A DNA stretch of 64,000 nucleotides, from positions 23,281,501 to 23,345,500 of the forward strand of contig NC_088355.1 of the NCBI RefSeq assembly GCF_036884655.1, given 5' to 3'. Shown piece after piece: positions 21,382 to 31,250 of this stretch. This stretch comes from Musa acuminata AAA Group (Eukaryota; Streptophyta; Magnoliopsida; Zingiberales; Musaceae). How positions within the stretch are numbered: the stretch's first letter is position 1; each line of letters starts with the position of its first letter. The notes under the pieces were generated by a model. The model worked only from the letters and a program-made list of their open reading frames with translations, was not told where the DNA came from and ran no database searches. The position numbers and the translations under genes were made by a program.

Positions 21382-23644
21382 TGTTAGGATCGAGAGCACT
21401 AAGAGGGGGGGGGTGAATTAGTGCAGCGGAAATCTTACAGCGATTAAAAACCAAAAGCTGCGTTCGTTCAAAAACTATTATGATGCAAAAGCAAATTCTC
21501 AGTTTGTATCTAAGTGCAGTTTGCGTCTAAGCGCAGATTGCGCGCAGTCTTGCGTCTAAGCGCAGTTTACGTCTAAACGCAGATTTACGTCTAAACGCAG
21601 ATTTACGTCTAAACGCAGATTTACGTCTAAACGCAGTTTTACGTCTAGACGCAGATTTACGTCTAAACTCAGATTTACGTCTTAAACTCAAATTTACGTC
21701 TAAACGCAGTTTTACGTCTAGACGCAGATTTACGTCTAAACTTTGAAACTTGTTTGTATACTTGTAGAAGGCAGTATGCAGTTGAAATCAAGACGTAAAC
21801 GTGAACTGAGATCTGATGATTGAGCGAAGAAAGCCGATTTACGTCTGAATGCAGTTTTACGTCTAAATGTTGAAACTCGTTCGTAAAATCGTAGAGGACA
21901 GATTGCAGTTATCAATAGGATTAAAATGTAAGTGTAAACTGCAAAGAAGCTCGTTTGTAAAAGCACGGAAAACAGTTCTGCAGAATCAAACGTAAACGTA
22001 AACTGTAATGTATGAAAATACGAATTTACGTCTGAATGCAGATTCGGAAGAACAGCACTTAGAACTTGTTCGTGAAAGCGCAGAGAGCAGTAGTAATGAG
22101 GGAGGTTTGCAGTAATGATAAAGTGCTCGAAAATAAACGCAAACCAGAGATTTAGAGTGGTTCGGTCAGCCTTGACCTACTCCACTTTTGGCTTCCTCCA
22201 CCGATGAGGTTGCCGACGTCAACTAGGTGCCTTCCTTCAATGGGCGAAGGCCAAACTGCCCTTTTACAATTTCTCTCCTTTTGACAGGCTCAGGAGACAA
22301 CCTTTACAGACCTTTCTCTCCTCACTTTACAACTGAAAACTTGAAGAACAGAAGGAGGAGACTTAAAGGCTTTACAACACTTTTGAGCTTCTTAGAATCA
22401 CAGAAAAGATCAAGATTTCGGTGTAGGTCTGTATCTTTTCAGTGCTGAATGGGTGGGGTATTTATAGGCCCCAACCCAATTCAAAATTCGAGCTCAAAAT
22501 GATCAAATCGATCAAATCCCAGAATTCTAGGATCAGGCGGTTGCACCTCTTGACTGGAGAGGTGGCACCGCCTGGCAGAGCTCGAAGACTGAGCTCAGGC
22601 GATTGCTTCTCTCTGCCAGAGCTCGAAGACTGAGCTCGATGGTTGCATCACCTGGTAGAGCTCGAAGACTGAGCTTGGTGATTGCATCACCTGGCAGAGC
22701 TCGAAACTGAGCTCGGTGGTTGCATCACCTGGCAGAGCTCCAAACTGAGCTCAGGCTGATGCACCTCTCTGCCAGAGCTCGAAGACTGAGCTCGGTGATT
22801 GCATCACCTGGCAGAGCTCGAGACTGAGCTCAGGCTGATGCACCTCTCTGCCAGAGCTCGAAGACTGAGCTCGGTGGTTGCATCGCCTGGCAGAGCTCGA
22901 AACTTGAGCTCTGGCGGTGCTACCTCTTGGCAGAGGAGGTTGCACCGCCCAGTCTAGCTCGAAGACTGAGCTCTGGGCGGTTGCACCTCTCGGCTGGGGC
23001 GGTTGCACCTCCCAGCCTCGCAGCCCTGGCGGTTGCACCTCCTGGCTAGGGCGGTTGCACCTCCCAACCCCACAGCCCAGGCGGTTGCACCTCCTGGCTG
23101 GGGCGGTTGCACCTCCTGGTGCAATCAGGGTCCGAATGGTTCACTCCATTCGGCCCACTTTGAATCTTTTCAGGGGCCCAATTGCCCCAAGATTAAGCTA
23201 ATGGGATCACCTCCCATTTTCATGCTTAATCATCATGCTAACTACGATTAACTCTAAGACAACTTCTGCAGCTTTGCTCCGATGCGTCAATCGCTTCTTC
23301 CGGCGAGTTTCCGGCCAACTTCCGTCGATCAACCGATAACCCTCGGTGATCCTTCTGCGGACATCCGGCATACTCCTGGACTTTGCGACGATCCACTTGG
23401 CGAGTTCCGACGAGCTTCGCTTGGCAAGCTTCTGGACTTCTCGGATCTGTTCTCGCTGAACCTCCGACGACCGTCCGAACTTCCGTCGAACTCTCGAACT
23501 CCCAACGTGATCATGATCTTGACTCCGGCGCAACACCTGCTGCTTGTCTTACTCTTATCGTAGTTAATCCTGCACACTTATCTCAACACATAGATTAGAT
23601 AACAAATGACAATTGACTTCATCATCAAAATCCGAGATTCAACA
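21382..23644 (-). mobile_element. Array LTR 1 (3'-most on the minus strand)
   Basis: 2263 bp, ends TGTTAGGATCGAGAGC / GAGATTCAACA on the plus strand. TATA box TATAAATA on the minus strand at 22466-22459. It lacks about 25 bp found in LTR 2: a 6-bp piece near 21541, one 18-bp unit near 21705, and one G of the poly-G. Confidence 0.92.
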
Positions 23645-24430
23645 ATCTCCCCCTTTTTGATGATGACAATCAATTGATAAAGGAGTTGTCCTTAACTCCC
23701 CCTATCTATATGCCATAGTTGAGATAAGTCAACCTTGAATTCAAGGCCGAAGAATTCAAGTGACGTATTGATAAGTTAGATCAGTTAAACTTATCAATGC
23801 TCTCATCATGATGCCCATCATGATGTATCTCTTCAAGAATGATGTCAAAGCATGACATACATCATCAAGTTTGTATGATGGTGTTTGTAACAATTCATCA
23901 TGTAATAATATAAAGCTTCGAAGGACTTTTTACATGATGCACACATTTGAGATTTTCTAGCAAGTTTGCATTTTCTATAGAATATCAAATCAAGATATGA
24001 TGCAAACTATAGCACATGTTCACATATCTCTTGGTGATGCAAGGATGGCATAACATTGTTTATAGCATCACTCAAGTATTTGCAACTATGACATAGATAT
24101 GATTATGGCAGTTCAGCTATGACATAGTGTTTATCAATTCATATGTTTCTCCCCCTTTGTCATCAACAAAAAGCATGATAGCATTATCAAGCATATAAAG
24201 GAAGTCATGACACATATATCTTTTTATTGTTTTTGCTTGACGGAGGAAAGTCATTTTTCAAAGAATTTTCATAAGAGTGTACAAGAACATCCCATTTTTA
24301 GCATACAAACCGAAAAATGAACTTCTTACATGCATCTGGTTAAAAATATTTGTCACATAATTTGCAACATGTTATTTGATCAAGCGTTTGTCAAGGCATG
24401 TAATAGTAATAACATCCGAAAAATAATTTT
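23645..24430 (-). other. 3' non-coding region and polypurine tracts of internal unit 1
   Basis: On the minus strand AAAAAGGGGGAGAT ends at 23645 next to the LTR, and a second tract, GATGACAAAGGGGGAGAA, lies at about 24165-24148. The rest matches 16152-16926 of the full-length element with small changes. No gene seen. Confidence 0.75.
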
Positions 24431-24630
24431 AACTAGTTAAAGTATTCGGACAATTCAGCATTCCTAATTCTCTTCTTATGTAATCAAATTGTTCTTCACA
24501 TAGGGGTTTTGTGAAGATATCAGCCAGTTGATGTTTGGTATCAATGAACTCTATGGTTACATCATGATTAGAGACATGATCTCGTATAAAGTGATGTCTG
24601 ATATCAATGTGTTTGATTCTTGAGTGTTAA
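24431..24630 (-). pseudogene. RNase H C-terminal remnant in internal unit 1
   Basis: On the minus strand it reads HSRIKHIDIRHHFIRDHV... to KPLCEEQFDYIRRELGML, the last 65 or so codons of SIRE pol. It is joined upstream (near 24630) to unrelated sequence, so this point is the right-hand breakpoint where pol was replaced. Confidence 0.8.
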
Positions 24631-25068
24631 GCTTTTGATGTAGTAACACAATTATTTCAAGTGCAGCATTCTATCATATTGCATAGCAAGATTTTTATTT
24701 CAGCAAGTGTAGCATTGTATCATATTGCATAGCAAGATTTTTATTTCAGCAAGTGTAGCATTGCATCACATGGTAAGATAGCAATCATATTAGCAACCAT
24801 ATCAATGTCATACTGCTGTCTTATCAACTTACATTGGTATGTTGCTTCATATTTTTCAAGGCATAGGCTTTTAAACCTTTTTAGTTTCAGTGCAAAAACC
24901 GAGATAAACAACAAGAGATGTTTGCAAATATGCTTACACAAACAAAGATAACCATATCAGGGTAACATATGTACAGCATATCAGGTAACCATAAAGACAA
25001 AGTCCTTTATGAATAACATAGGGAGTTTACAACATGTCATATCAAAAACATAAGATGTTTATACAAGC
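24631..25068 (-). other. Spacer with 46-bp tandem repeat, 3' of the 373-codon gene
   Basis: No gene. A 46-bp unit (CAAGTGYAGCATTSTATCATA...TTATTTCAG) is repeated at 24658-24703 and 24704-24749, with a partial third copy to about 24769. The equivalent in unit 2 lies at 40745-40856. Confidence 0.7.
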
Positions 25069-26190
25069 TTATTCATGAGGTGGAAGATTAAAGTGCCTAA
25101 GTAAAGAGTCAAATTGTCGATGGATTTGCTGCAGCTCGGTTAGGATTTGATCTTGTCGAAGTTCAAGCCGTTCTTGTCTTTGTTCAAATCGGTCCATCCG
25201 AATCCCGATATCTTCGATAGATGATGTGTGAGTTTGCTCAACCGGATGTGTTTCCTCAAAGGGACAGATCGGAGGAGAGTGGGTACTCCTAAAGACTGGG
25301 GTTTCCGGCTCTGGTTCAGGTTCAGGTTCAGGCTGAGGGGGATCAGTTCTTCTAGGCATTCTAACCCAGTTACCGTTTCTATAGTGACATCTTAGTCGGT
25401 GAAGTAGATTTTTGTTTATTATGCTGAATCTATCTGATTTCATTACTTCTTCTTCTAGTGGTATTTGAATGTCGTAAGCTTTCATTATTCTAGTAATTAT
25501 TCCACCATATGGGAGCATCATATCTTTCGTAGATAATTCCAACATGTTTTGTTGGATCAGATAGCCAAGACAAATGTCACGTTCTTTCATGATTAGGTAC
25601 ATAATTCCTAATTCCAATTGACTCACTTCATCATGATGGTATTGCTTAGGAAGAATTATACTAGTCATGATATGATGAAGTATCTTAGTGTTAAAGGGCA
25701 TTAGATGTTCACAACTTTTAGGAATAGATTCTATGTTAGGATTGGCAAGGATTGTTCCTAAGGCTTCAACGTAGGATGTTTCAATAGTTTTTTCATCCCA
25801 TGATCCTTTAAAGTAAAGTCCTATGCTTTTCATGGGAATACCTATCATATCACAAATGAATCTATCAGTGATTGAGATGTGTTGTCCTAAGAGATAGGTT
25901 GATATCCTTTCTTCATCATCTATTTGCATGTTGTTGTAAAACAATCTAACTAGTCTAGGATAAATGGGTTCGTTGATCTGCAAAATGGGAAGTAGATTTA
26001 GGTTTGCAAACCAATGGATAGTCTCTACATCTCTTAGTTCATTCAGATCTACGTATTTTCCCTTATTGATGCTTCTTAGTTCGAAGGAGAGAAATTTTTC
26101 AGCATGGTTTTTGGAATAAAAAAGAGTGAGATCAAACTCTTCTACAACTCTCCTCTTTCCCTTGTCCCTTGAGGATCTTCTAGATCCCAT
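25069..26190 (-). CDS. 373-aa accessory protein of the pol-less element (unit 1)
   Basis: Starts MGSRRSSRDKGKRRVVEEF, with a basic N-terminus that could be a nuclear signal. Residues about 20-275 form a mostly helical domain (AEKFLSFELRSINKGKYVDLNE, YPRLVRLFYNNM, ISITDRFICDMIGIP, LGIMYLIMKERDICLGYLI). This resembles, from memory, the domain called putative plant transposon protein, found in retrotransposon-borne and host-annotated plant ORFs. Then follow a Pro/Glu repeat (about 287-296) and a heptad-rich C-terminus (DRFEQRQERLELRQDQILTELQQI, 327-368) likely to form a coiled coil. It holds the place of pol between gag and the RNase H scrap. No enzymatic motif seen. The unit 2 copy differs at only a few residues and is also open. 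Function unknown. Confidence 0.8.
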   Translation of the reverse strand: MGSRRSSRDKGKRRVVEEFDLTLFYSKNHAEKFLSFELRSINKGKYVDLNELRDVETIHWFANLNLLPILQINEPIYPRLVRLFYNNMQIDDEERISTYLLGQHISITDRFICDMIGIPMKSIGLYFKGSWDEKTIETSYVEALGTILANPNIESIPKSCEHLMPFNTKILHHIMTSIILPKQYHHDEVSQLELGIMYLIMKERDICLGYLIQQNMLELSTKDMMLPYGGIITRIMKAYDIQIPLEEEVMKSDRFSIINKNLLHRLRCHYRNGNWVRMPRRTDPPQPEPEPEPEPETPVFRSTHSPPICPFEETHPVEQTHTSSIEDIGIRMDRFEQRQERLELRQDQILTELQQIHRQFDSLLRHFNLPPHE

Positions 26191-26202
26191 TACTACTGCT
26201 GT

Positions 26203-26496
26203 TTAGAGGGATGATGATGAGCTAAAGTAAATGAAGAACAAAACAGAATTTAAGAGCTTCTTAGAGAGTACCTTTGTGAAATCTTCAAGAGAAGGAAGGA
26301 TTCTTGATGTTTTGCTCCGAAATGGGAGGTATTTGGAAGGCTTAGAGGAGTGAAATGGGAATGGAGGAGACTTGGAAGAGTAGAGGAGGAAATGGGGGTG
26401 AGTTGTGGTCGGTTCCTTAGCCGGCCCTAGCGTGATTTTAAAGGGCAGAGCTGCTGGCGGTTGCACCTCTGGCTGGAGCGGTGCAACCTCTGGCAA
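26203..26496 (-). CDS. Small ORF or 5' leader of the accessory gene (unit 1), 97 codons
   Basis: Reads MPEVAPLQPEVQPPAALPF... and ends 12 bases before the 373-codon gene. The beginning is made of GGTGCAACCGCC-type repeats, so the protein is doubtful. On the minus strand AAAG/GTACTC near 26271 and CTCTAAACAG near 26199 could be splice sites of a 73-nt intron, making this a leader. Preserved in unit 2 (42290-42583). Confidence 0.3.
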   Translation of the reverse strand: MPEVAPLQPEVQPPAALPFKITLGPAKEPTTTHPHFLLYSSKSPPFPFHSSKPSKYLPFRSKTSRILPSLEDFTKVLSKKLLNSVLFFIYFSSSSSL

Positions 26497-26560
26497 CCCG
26501 TGATAGCTGGAGGTGCCACCGCCAGCTGGAGAGGTGCCACCGCCTGCAGCAGGTGAGCAC
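26440..26560 (-). repeat. LTR-type GGTGCAACCGCC motif inside the internal region
   Basis: Plus-strand GGCGGTTGCACCTCTGGC, GGAGCGGTGCAACCTCTGGC, GGAGGTGCCACCGCC and GAGAGGTGCCACCGCC occur within 120 bases, upstream of the accessory gene on its strand. Such motifs otherwise occur in the U3 of the LTRs here, upstream of the TATA box. It may be a second promoter region or a captured piece of LTR. The unit 2 copy is at about 42527-42647. Confidence 0.6.
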
Positions 26561-26952
26561 TTAAGATGATTTGATTAGGGAGCCTTTGCCTTGAGGAGAG
26601 TTTCAGAGCAATTAATGTTCGTTACATGATTTCGTATGAGTTTTTATTTAAGGAAGAAGCTCTTTGTAAGATAGATCTTTTAACGTGCATACGTATGTTT
26701 GTTTGGTATCCCTTTTAAGATCATGACATATTTAGTTTCTACAAGAATTAATTCGTAGATGAACGGGTTTTGAAGATCAGGGGGGTATGTGAATTTGGAT
26801 ATCATATGTTTCTGATTGTATCGTATTTGTGATTTCATAACTTCCACTTGTTACTTAAGCGTTGCGAGTTCCTTTTTGATTCTTGGTTTATGACCATTGA
26901 GAGTCAAGGAGCAGAATATTATTTCTTGCTCCGGCCTAGACTTTTAATGTTT
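26561..26952 (-). other. Non-coding stretch between gag and the accessory region
   Basis: No gene seen. Just after the gag stop a short piece (GAGCAAGAAAT) still matches the start of protease in the full-length element, and then homology ends near 26925. This is the left-hand breakpoint where pol was replaced. Confidence 0.55.
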
Positions 26953-28524
26953 TTATAGGAAGGGATGATCTTTAGGAACCCATTTGCTTTTGGGTGCCTC
27001 ATAAATAGATCTACATTTTCTATCATGTTGCATAGAGTTTATCATGGTTCCCTTAGGAACCCAAATTAATTTGTTTGGACTTATTTTCTTGAATGGACAA
27101 CAATGTGTCTTGTGTCCAGATTTGCAACAAAAGTTGCACTTGGTTTGGTGTTGAACATGTAAGATGGGGCCTTTTACAAAGGTAGTTGGATTTTGGTGAG
27201 GACTCCTCACAAATCCAATCCCACTTCTTTTGGGAGCATGACCCTTGTTTGTAAGGATCATGTTTAATGACTTGCTACCAACCTCGAATTTCTTCAAGGT
27301 GTCCTTAAGTAGCAAGTTTTCTTTTTGTATAGTTTCTAAATCATGACATTTGATACATGAATTTAAACTATCATGATGTTCGACTTTTAACTTATCAAAC
27401 TCACAAGTAAGATTATCATGTACCTTTTTTAGCAACTTGTATTTTCTATTTATAACTTTGCATTCATCAAATAAATCATGGAAGGCATTTAATAATTCAT
27501 CGAAAGATAAATCAGCATCTAATAAATTCGTTACCTCCTCTTCGATGGCCATAAAGGCGTAATGAGCAACTTGCTCGGTGTTGGACTCCTCTTCCTCAGA
27601 TGCGCTCGAATCATCCCATGTTGCTTGGAGCGCCTTCTTCTTTGTTGTTCTTTTCTTGACTTGGGGACAATCACTTTTGTAGTGTCCCGGCTTTTTACAT
27701 TCGTAGCAGATCACTTGGTCCTTCTTTGGTTCAGGTTTATTTTTCACATCGTTTATAAACTTGTTTCTTTTGAAGAATTTCTTAAACTTTCTTGTCAAAA
27801 GTGCCAAGTCATCATCACAGTCCTCATCACTTGAGTTTTCTCTCAAGTGGCATTCAGAAGTTTTAAGTGCCATATCCTTCCTGTTCTTTGGAAGGATGTC
27901 TTCTTGCTCTTCATGAGCTTTGCAAGTCATTTCGTAGGTCATTAATGACCCGATTAGTTCTTCAAGAGGGAAGTTGCGCAGATCCTTTGCCTCTTGAATG
28001 GCAGTGACTTTAGGATCCCTTCCTCTTAGTATTTTATTTACGAGTTCAAAATCCGAAAAACTTTTTCCGAGTCCTTTTAGACCGTTGACGACATCCGTGA
28101 AACGGGTAAACATGTCGCCAATGGTTTCACTCGGTTTCATTCGGAAAAGTTCAAAAGAATGCAGCAACAGATTAATTTTTGACTCTTTCACTCTACTTGT
28201 GCCCTCGTGGGTCACTTCAAGTGTGTGCCAAATATCAAAAGCAGTTTCGCAAGTTGAAACACGATTAAACTCGTTTTTGTCAAGTGCGCAAAATAAGGCA
28301 TTCATAGCCTTTGCATTAAGAGCGAAAGCCTTCTTCTCCAAATCGTTCCAATCGATCATTGGAAGAGAAGATTTTGAAAATCCATTTTCAACAAGGTTCC
28401 ACAGTTCAAAATCCATAGAAATAAGAAAGATCCTCATTCGGGTCTTCCAGTAAGTGTAGTCCGTTCCACTGAACATGGGTGGACGTGTAATTGAATGCCC
28501 CTCTTGGTTTCCGGCGTATGCCAT
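26953..28524 (-). CDS. gag: SIRE-type gag of internal unit 1, 523 aa
   Basis: Almost the same as the 527-aa gag at 11508-13091, with the same start and both CCHC knuckles. Near residue 175 four residues are missing (LRGRDPKV for LRSLPKSWDPKV), an in-frame 12-base deletion. It stops with TAA after HPFL, the same codon position as the TAG of the full-length copy. Otherwise open, so it could supply or join particles made by a relative. Confidence 0.9.
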   Translation of the reverse strand: MAYAGNQEGHSITRPPMFSGTDYTYWKTRMRIFLISMDFELWNLVENGFSKSSLPMIDWNDLEKKAFALNAKAMNALFCALDKNEFNRVSTCETAFDIWHTLEVTHEGTSRVKESKINLLLHSFELFRMKPSETIGDMFTRFTDVVNGLKGLGKSFSDFELVNKILRGRDPKVTAIQEAKDLRNFPLEELIGSLMTYEMTCKAHEEQEDILPKNRKDMALKTSECHLRENSSDEDCDDDLALLTRKFKKFFKRNKFINDVKNKPEPKKDQVICYECKKPGHYKSDCPQVKKRTTKKKALQATWDDSSASEEEESNTEQVAHYAFMAIEEEVTNLLDADLSFDELLNAFHDLFDECKVINRKYKLLKKVHDNLTCEFDKLKVEHHDSLNSCIKCHDLETIQKENLLLKDTLKKFEVGSKSLNMILTNKGHAPKRSGIGFVRSPHQNPTTFVKGPILHVQHQTKCNFCCKSGHKTHCCPFKKISPNKLIWVPKGTMINSMQHDRKCRSIYEAPKSKWVPKDHPFL

Positions 28525-28560
28525 CTCTCTTGGGTTTTAATCCTTTAGAGAGTTAACCTT

Positions 28561-28572
28561 GCTCTGATACCA
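28561..28572 (-). promoter_or_regulatory. Primer binding site of internal unit 1
   Basis: GCTCTGATACCA on the plus strand is TGGTATCAGAGC on the element strand, 2 bases from the LTR start at 28575. Confidence 0.9.
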
Positions 28573-30460
28573 ATTGTTAGGATCGAGAGCACTAAGAGGG
28601 GGGGGGGTGAATTAGTGCAGCGGAAATCTTACAGCGATTAAAAACCAAAAGCTGCGTTCGTTCAAAAACTATTATGATGCAAAAGCAAATTCTCAGTTTG
28701 TATCTAAGTGCAGTTTGCGTCTAAGCGCAGATTGCGTCTAAGCGCAGTCTTGCGTCTAAGCGCAGTTTACGTCTAAACGTAGATTTACGTCTAAACGCAG
28801 ATTTACGTCTAAACGCAGATTTACGTCTAAACGCAGTTTTACGTCTAGACGCAGATTTACGTCTAAACTCAGATTTACGTCTTAAACTCAAATTTACGTC
28901 TAAACGCAGATTTACGTCTAAACGCAGTTTTACGTCTAGACGCAGATTTACGTCTAAACTTTGAAACTTGTTTGTATACTTGTAGAAGGCAGTATGCAGT
29001 TGAAATCAAGACGTAAACGTGAACTGAGATCTGATGATTGAGCGAAGAAAGCCGATTTACGTCTGAATGCAGTTTTACGTCTAAATGTTGAAACTCGTTC
29101 GTAAAATCGTAGAGGACAGATTGCAGTTATCAATAGGATTAAAATGTAAGTGTAAACTGCAAAGAAGCTCGTTTGTAAAAGCACGAAAAACAGTTCTGCA
29201 GAATCAAACGTAAACGTAAACTGTAATGTATGAAAATACGAATTTACGTCTGAATGCAGATTCGGAAGAACAGCACTTAGAACTTGTTCGTGAAAGCGCA
29301 GAGAGCAGTAGTAATGAGGGAGGTTTGCAGTAATGATAAAGTGCTCGAAAATAAACGCAAACCAGAGATTTAGAGTGGTTCGGTCAGCCTTGACCTACTC
29401 CACTTTTGGCTTCCTCCACCGATGAGGTTGCCGACGTCAACTAGGTGCCTTCCTTCAATGGGCGAAGGCCAAACTGCCCTTTTACAATTTCTCTCCTTTT
29501 GACAGGCTCAGGAGACAACCTTTACAGACCTTTCTCTCCTCACTTTACAACTGAAAACTTGAAGAACAGAAGGAGGAGACTTAAAGGCTTTACAACACTT
29601 TTGAGCTTCTTAGAATCACAGAAAAGATCAAGATTTCGGTGTAGGTCTGTATCTTTTCAGTGCTGAATGGGTGGGGTATTTATAGGCCCCAACCCAATTC
29701 AAAATTCGAGCTCAAAACGATCAAATCGATCAAATCCCAGAATTCTGGGATCAGGCGGTTGCACCTCTTGACTGGAGAGGTGGCACCGCCTGGCAGAGCT
29801 CGAAGACTGAGCTCAGGCGATTGCTTCTCTCTGCCAGAGCTCGAAGACTGAGCTCGATGGTTGCATCACCTAGCAGAGCTCGAAGACTAAGCTTGGTGAT
29901 TGCATCACCTGGCAGAGCTCGAAACTGAGCTCGGTGGTTGCATCACCTGGCAGAGCTCCAAACTGAGCTCAGGCTGATGCACCTCTCTGCCAGAGCTTGA
30001 AGACTGAGCTCGGTGATTGCATCACCTGGCAGAGCTCGAGACTGAGCTCAGGCTGATGCACCTCTCTGCCAGAGCTCGGAGACTGAGCTCGGTGGTTGCA
30101 TCGCCTGGCAGAGCTCGAAACTTGAGCTCTGGCGGTGCTACCTCTTGGCAGAGGAGGTTGCACCGCCCAGTCTAGCTCGAAGACTGAGCTCTGGGCGGTT
30201 GCACCTCTCGGCTGGGGCGGTTGCACCTCCCAGCCTCGCAGCCCTGGCGGTTGCACCTCCTGGCTGGGGCGGTTGCACCTCCCAACCCCACAGCCCAGGC
30301 GGTTGCACCTCCTGGCTGGGGCGGTTGCACCTCCTGGTGCAATCAGGGTCCGAATGGTTCACTCCATTCGGCCCACTTTGAATCTTTTCAGGGGCCCAAT
30401 TGCCCCAAGATTAAGCTAATGGGATCACCTCCCATTTTCATGCTTAATCATCATGCTAAC

Positions 30461-31050
30461 TGTTAGTGTAAGTAACTTTTTTAGCCGGGGCCTCGGGGCC
30501 GTCGCGGCTTGGTTCGGGTCCGGAAGGCGGTGATCTCCTTGGGGGTGCTCCTCGGGGTCTCCCAGCAGCCGAGCTCGGTGGTTCGGGTCGGGAGGTCGGT
30601 TCGGTAGCTCGGGTCGTCCCGGTCGGGAAGAAGCCCGGGTCGTCCCGGTCGGGAAGAAGCTCGGGTCGTCCCGGTCGGGAAGAAGCTCGGGTCGTCCCGG
30701 TCGGGAAGAAGCTCCGCCACAGCGCCAGGAAGAGGCGACACCGTCTCGCACCTGCACACAGGTCGGGCCGGGGTGCTCGACCCGACCCCTCCGACGATCA
30801 AGTTAGAGAAAGATGTGGAGGGGGTTTAGGAGGAGGAGAAAACCTCCGTCTGTTGAGTGTGTGATCTCCTTTTTCTAAGGGCTCGGGGGTATTTATAGAG
30901 GGGGTTTGATGTTACCTGATGTAGCTGTCTGCAGGGCAGGACTGTACCTTTGGTTGCGTGGGAGGCCGAGCTGCTGCAGGGTATGGCGAGCCTCGGGCAG
31001 TGCGTTGGTCAGGGGGATGACGTGTCACATTGCCATTTTTTGTCATATCA
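30461..31050 (-). mobile_element. LTR of the GC-rich element (3' copy on the minus strand)
   Basis: 590 bp. It contains a short GTCGTCCCGGTCGGGAAGAAGC tandem repeat (about 30600-30715, four to five units of 28 bp) and TATAAATA on the minus strand at 30897-30890. It differs from 38735-39324 at about two positions. Confidence 0.92.
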
Positions 31051-31066
31051 TATGCCCCCCCGAAAG
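31051..31066 (-). promoter_or_regulatory. Polypurine tract of the GC-rich element
   Basis: Minus-strand CTTTCGGGGGGGCATA abuts the 3' LTR. It fits plus-strand priming and fixes the element's orientation. Confidence 0.65.
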
Positions 31067-31250
31067 GAGCTATGCGTCGGTTCTTGCATGCAGGGGGTCC
31101 GATGCATGGCTTTTTACTTCAGGTGGGCTGGTCATGCATATCCGAGGCGTATGACGTAGGCGGGCTAGCCGCGCGGACGTGTCTCGTGCAACATGGGGCC
31201 GAAGTGCGCAACTCAGTCAGGAAGCCGAGCAGGGTTAGACTCGGGGCCGA
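31067..31250 (-). other. Short non-repetitive stretch of the GC-rich element
   Basis: About 180 bases between the polypurine tract and the first 66-bp units. No gene, and nothing else recognised. Confidence 0.5.

Noticed and set aside
30600..30715. GTCGTCCCGGTCGGGAAGAAGC repeats as an independent satellite
   Set aside because: Four to five units within each 590-bp LTR and found in both LTRs at the same place, so they belong to the element.
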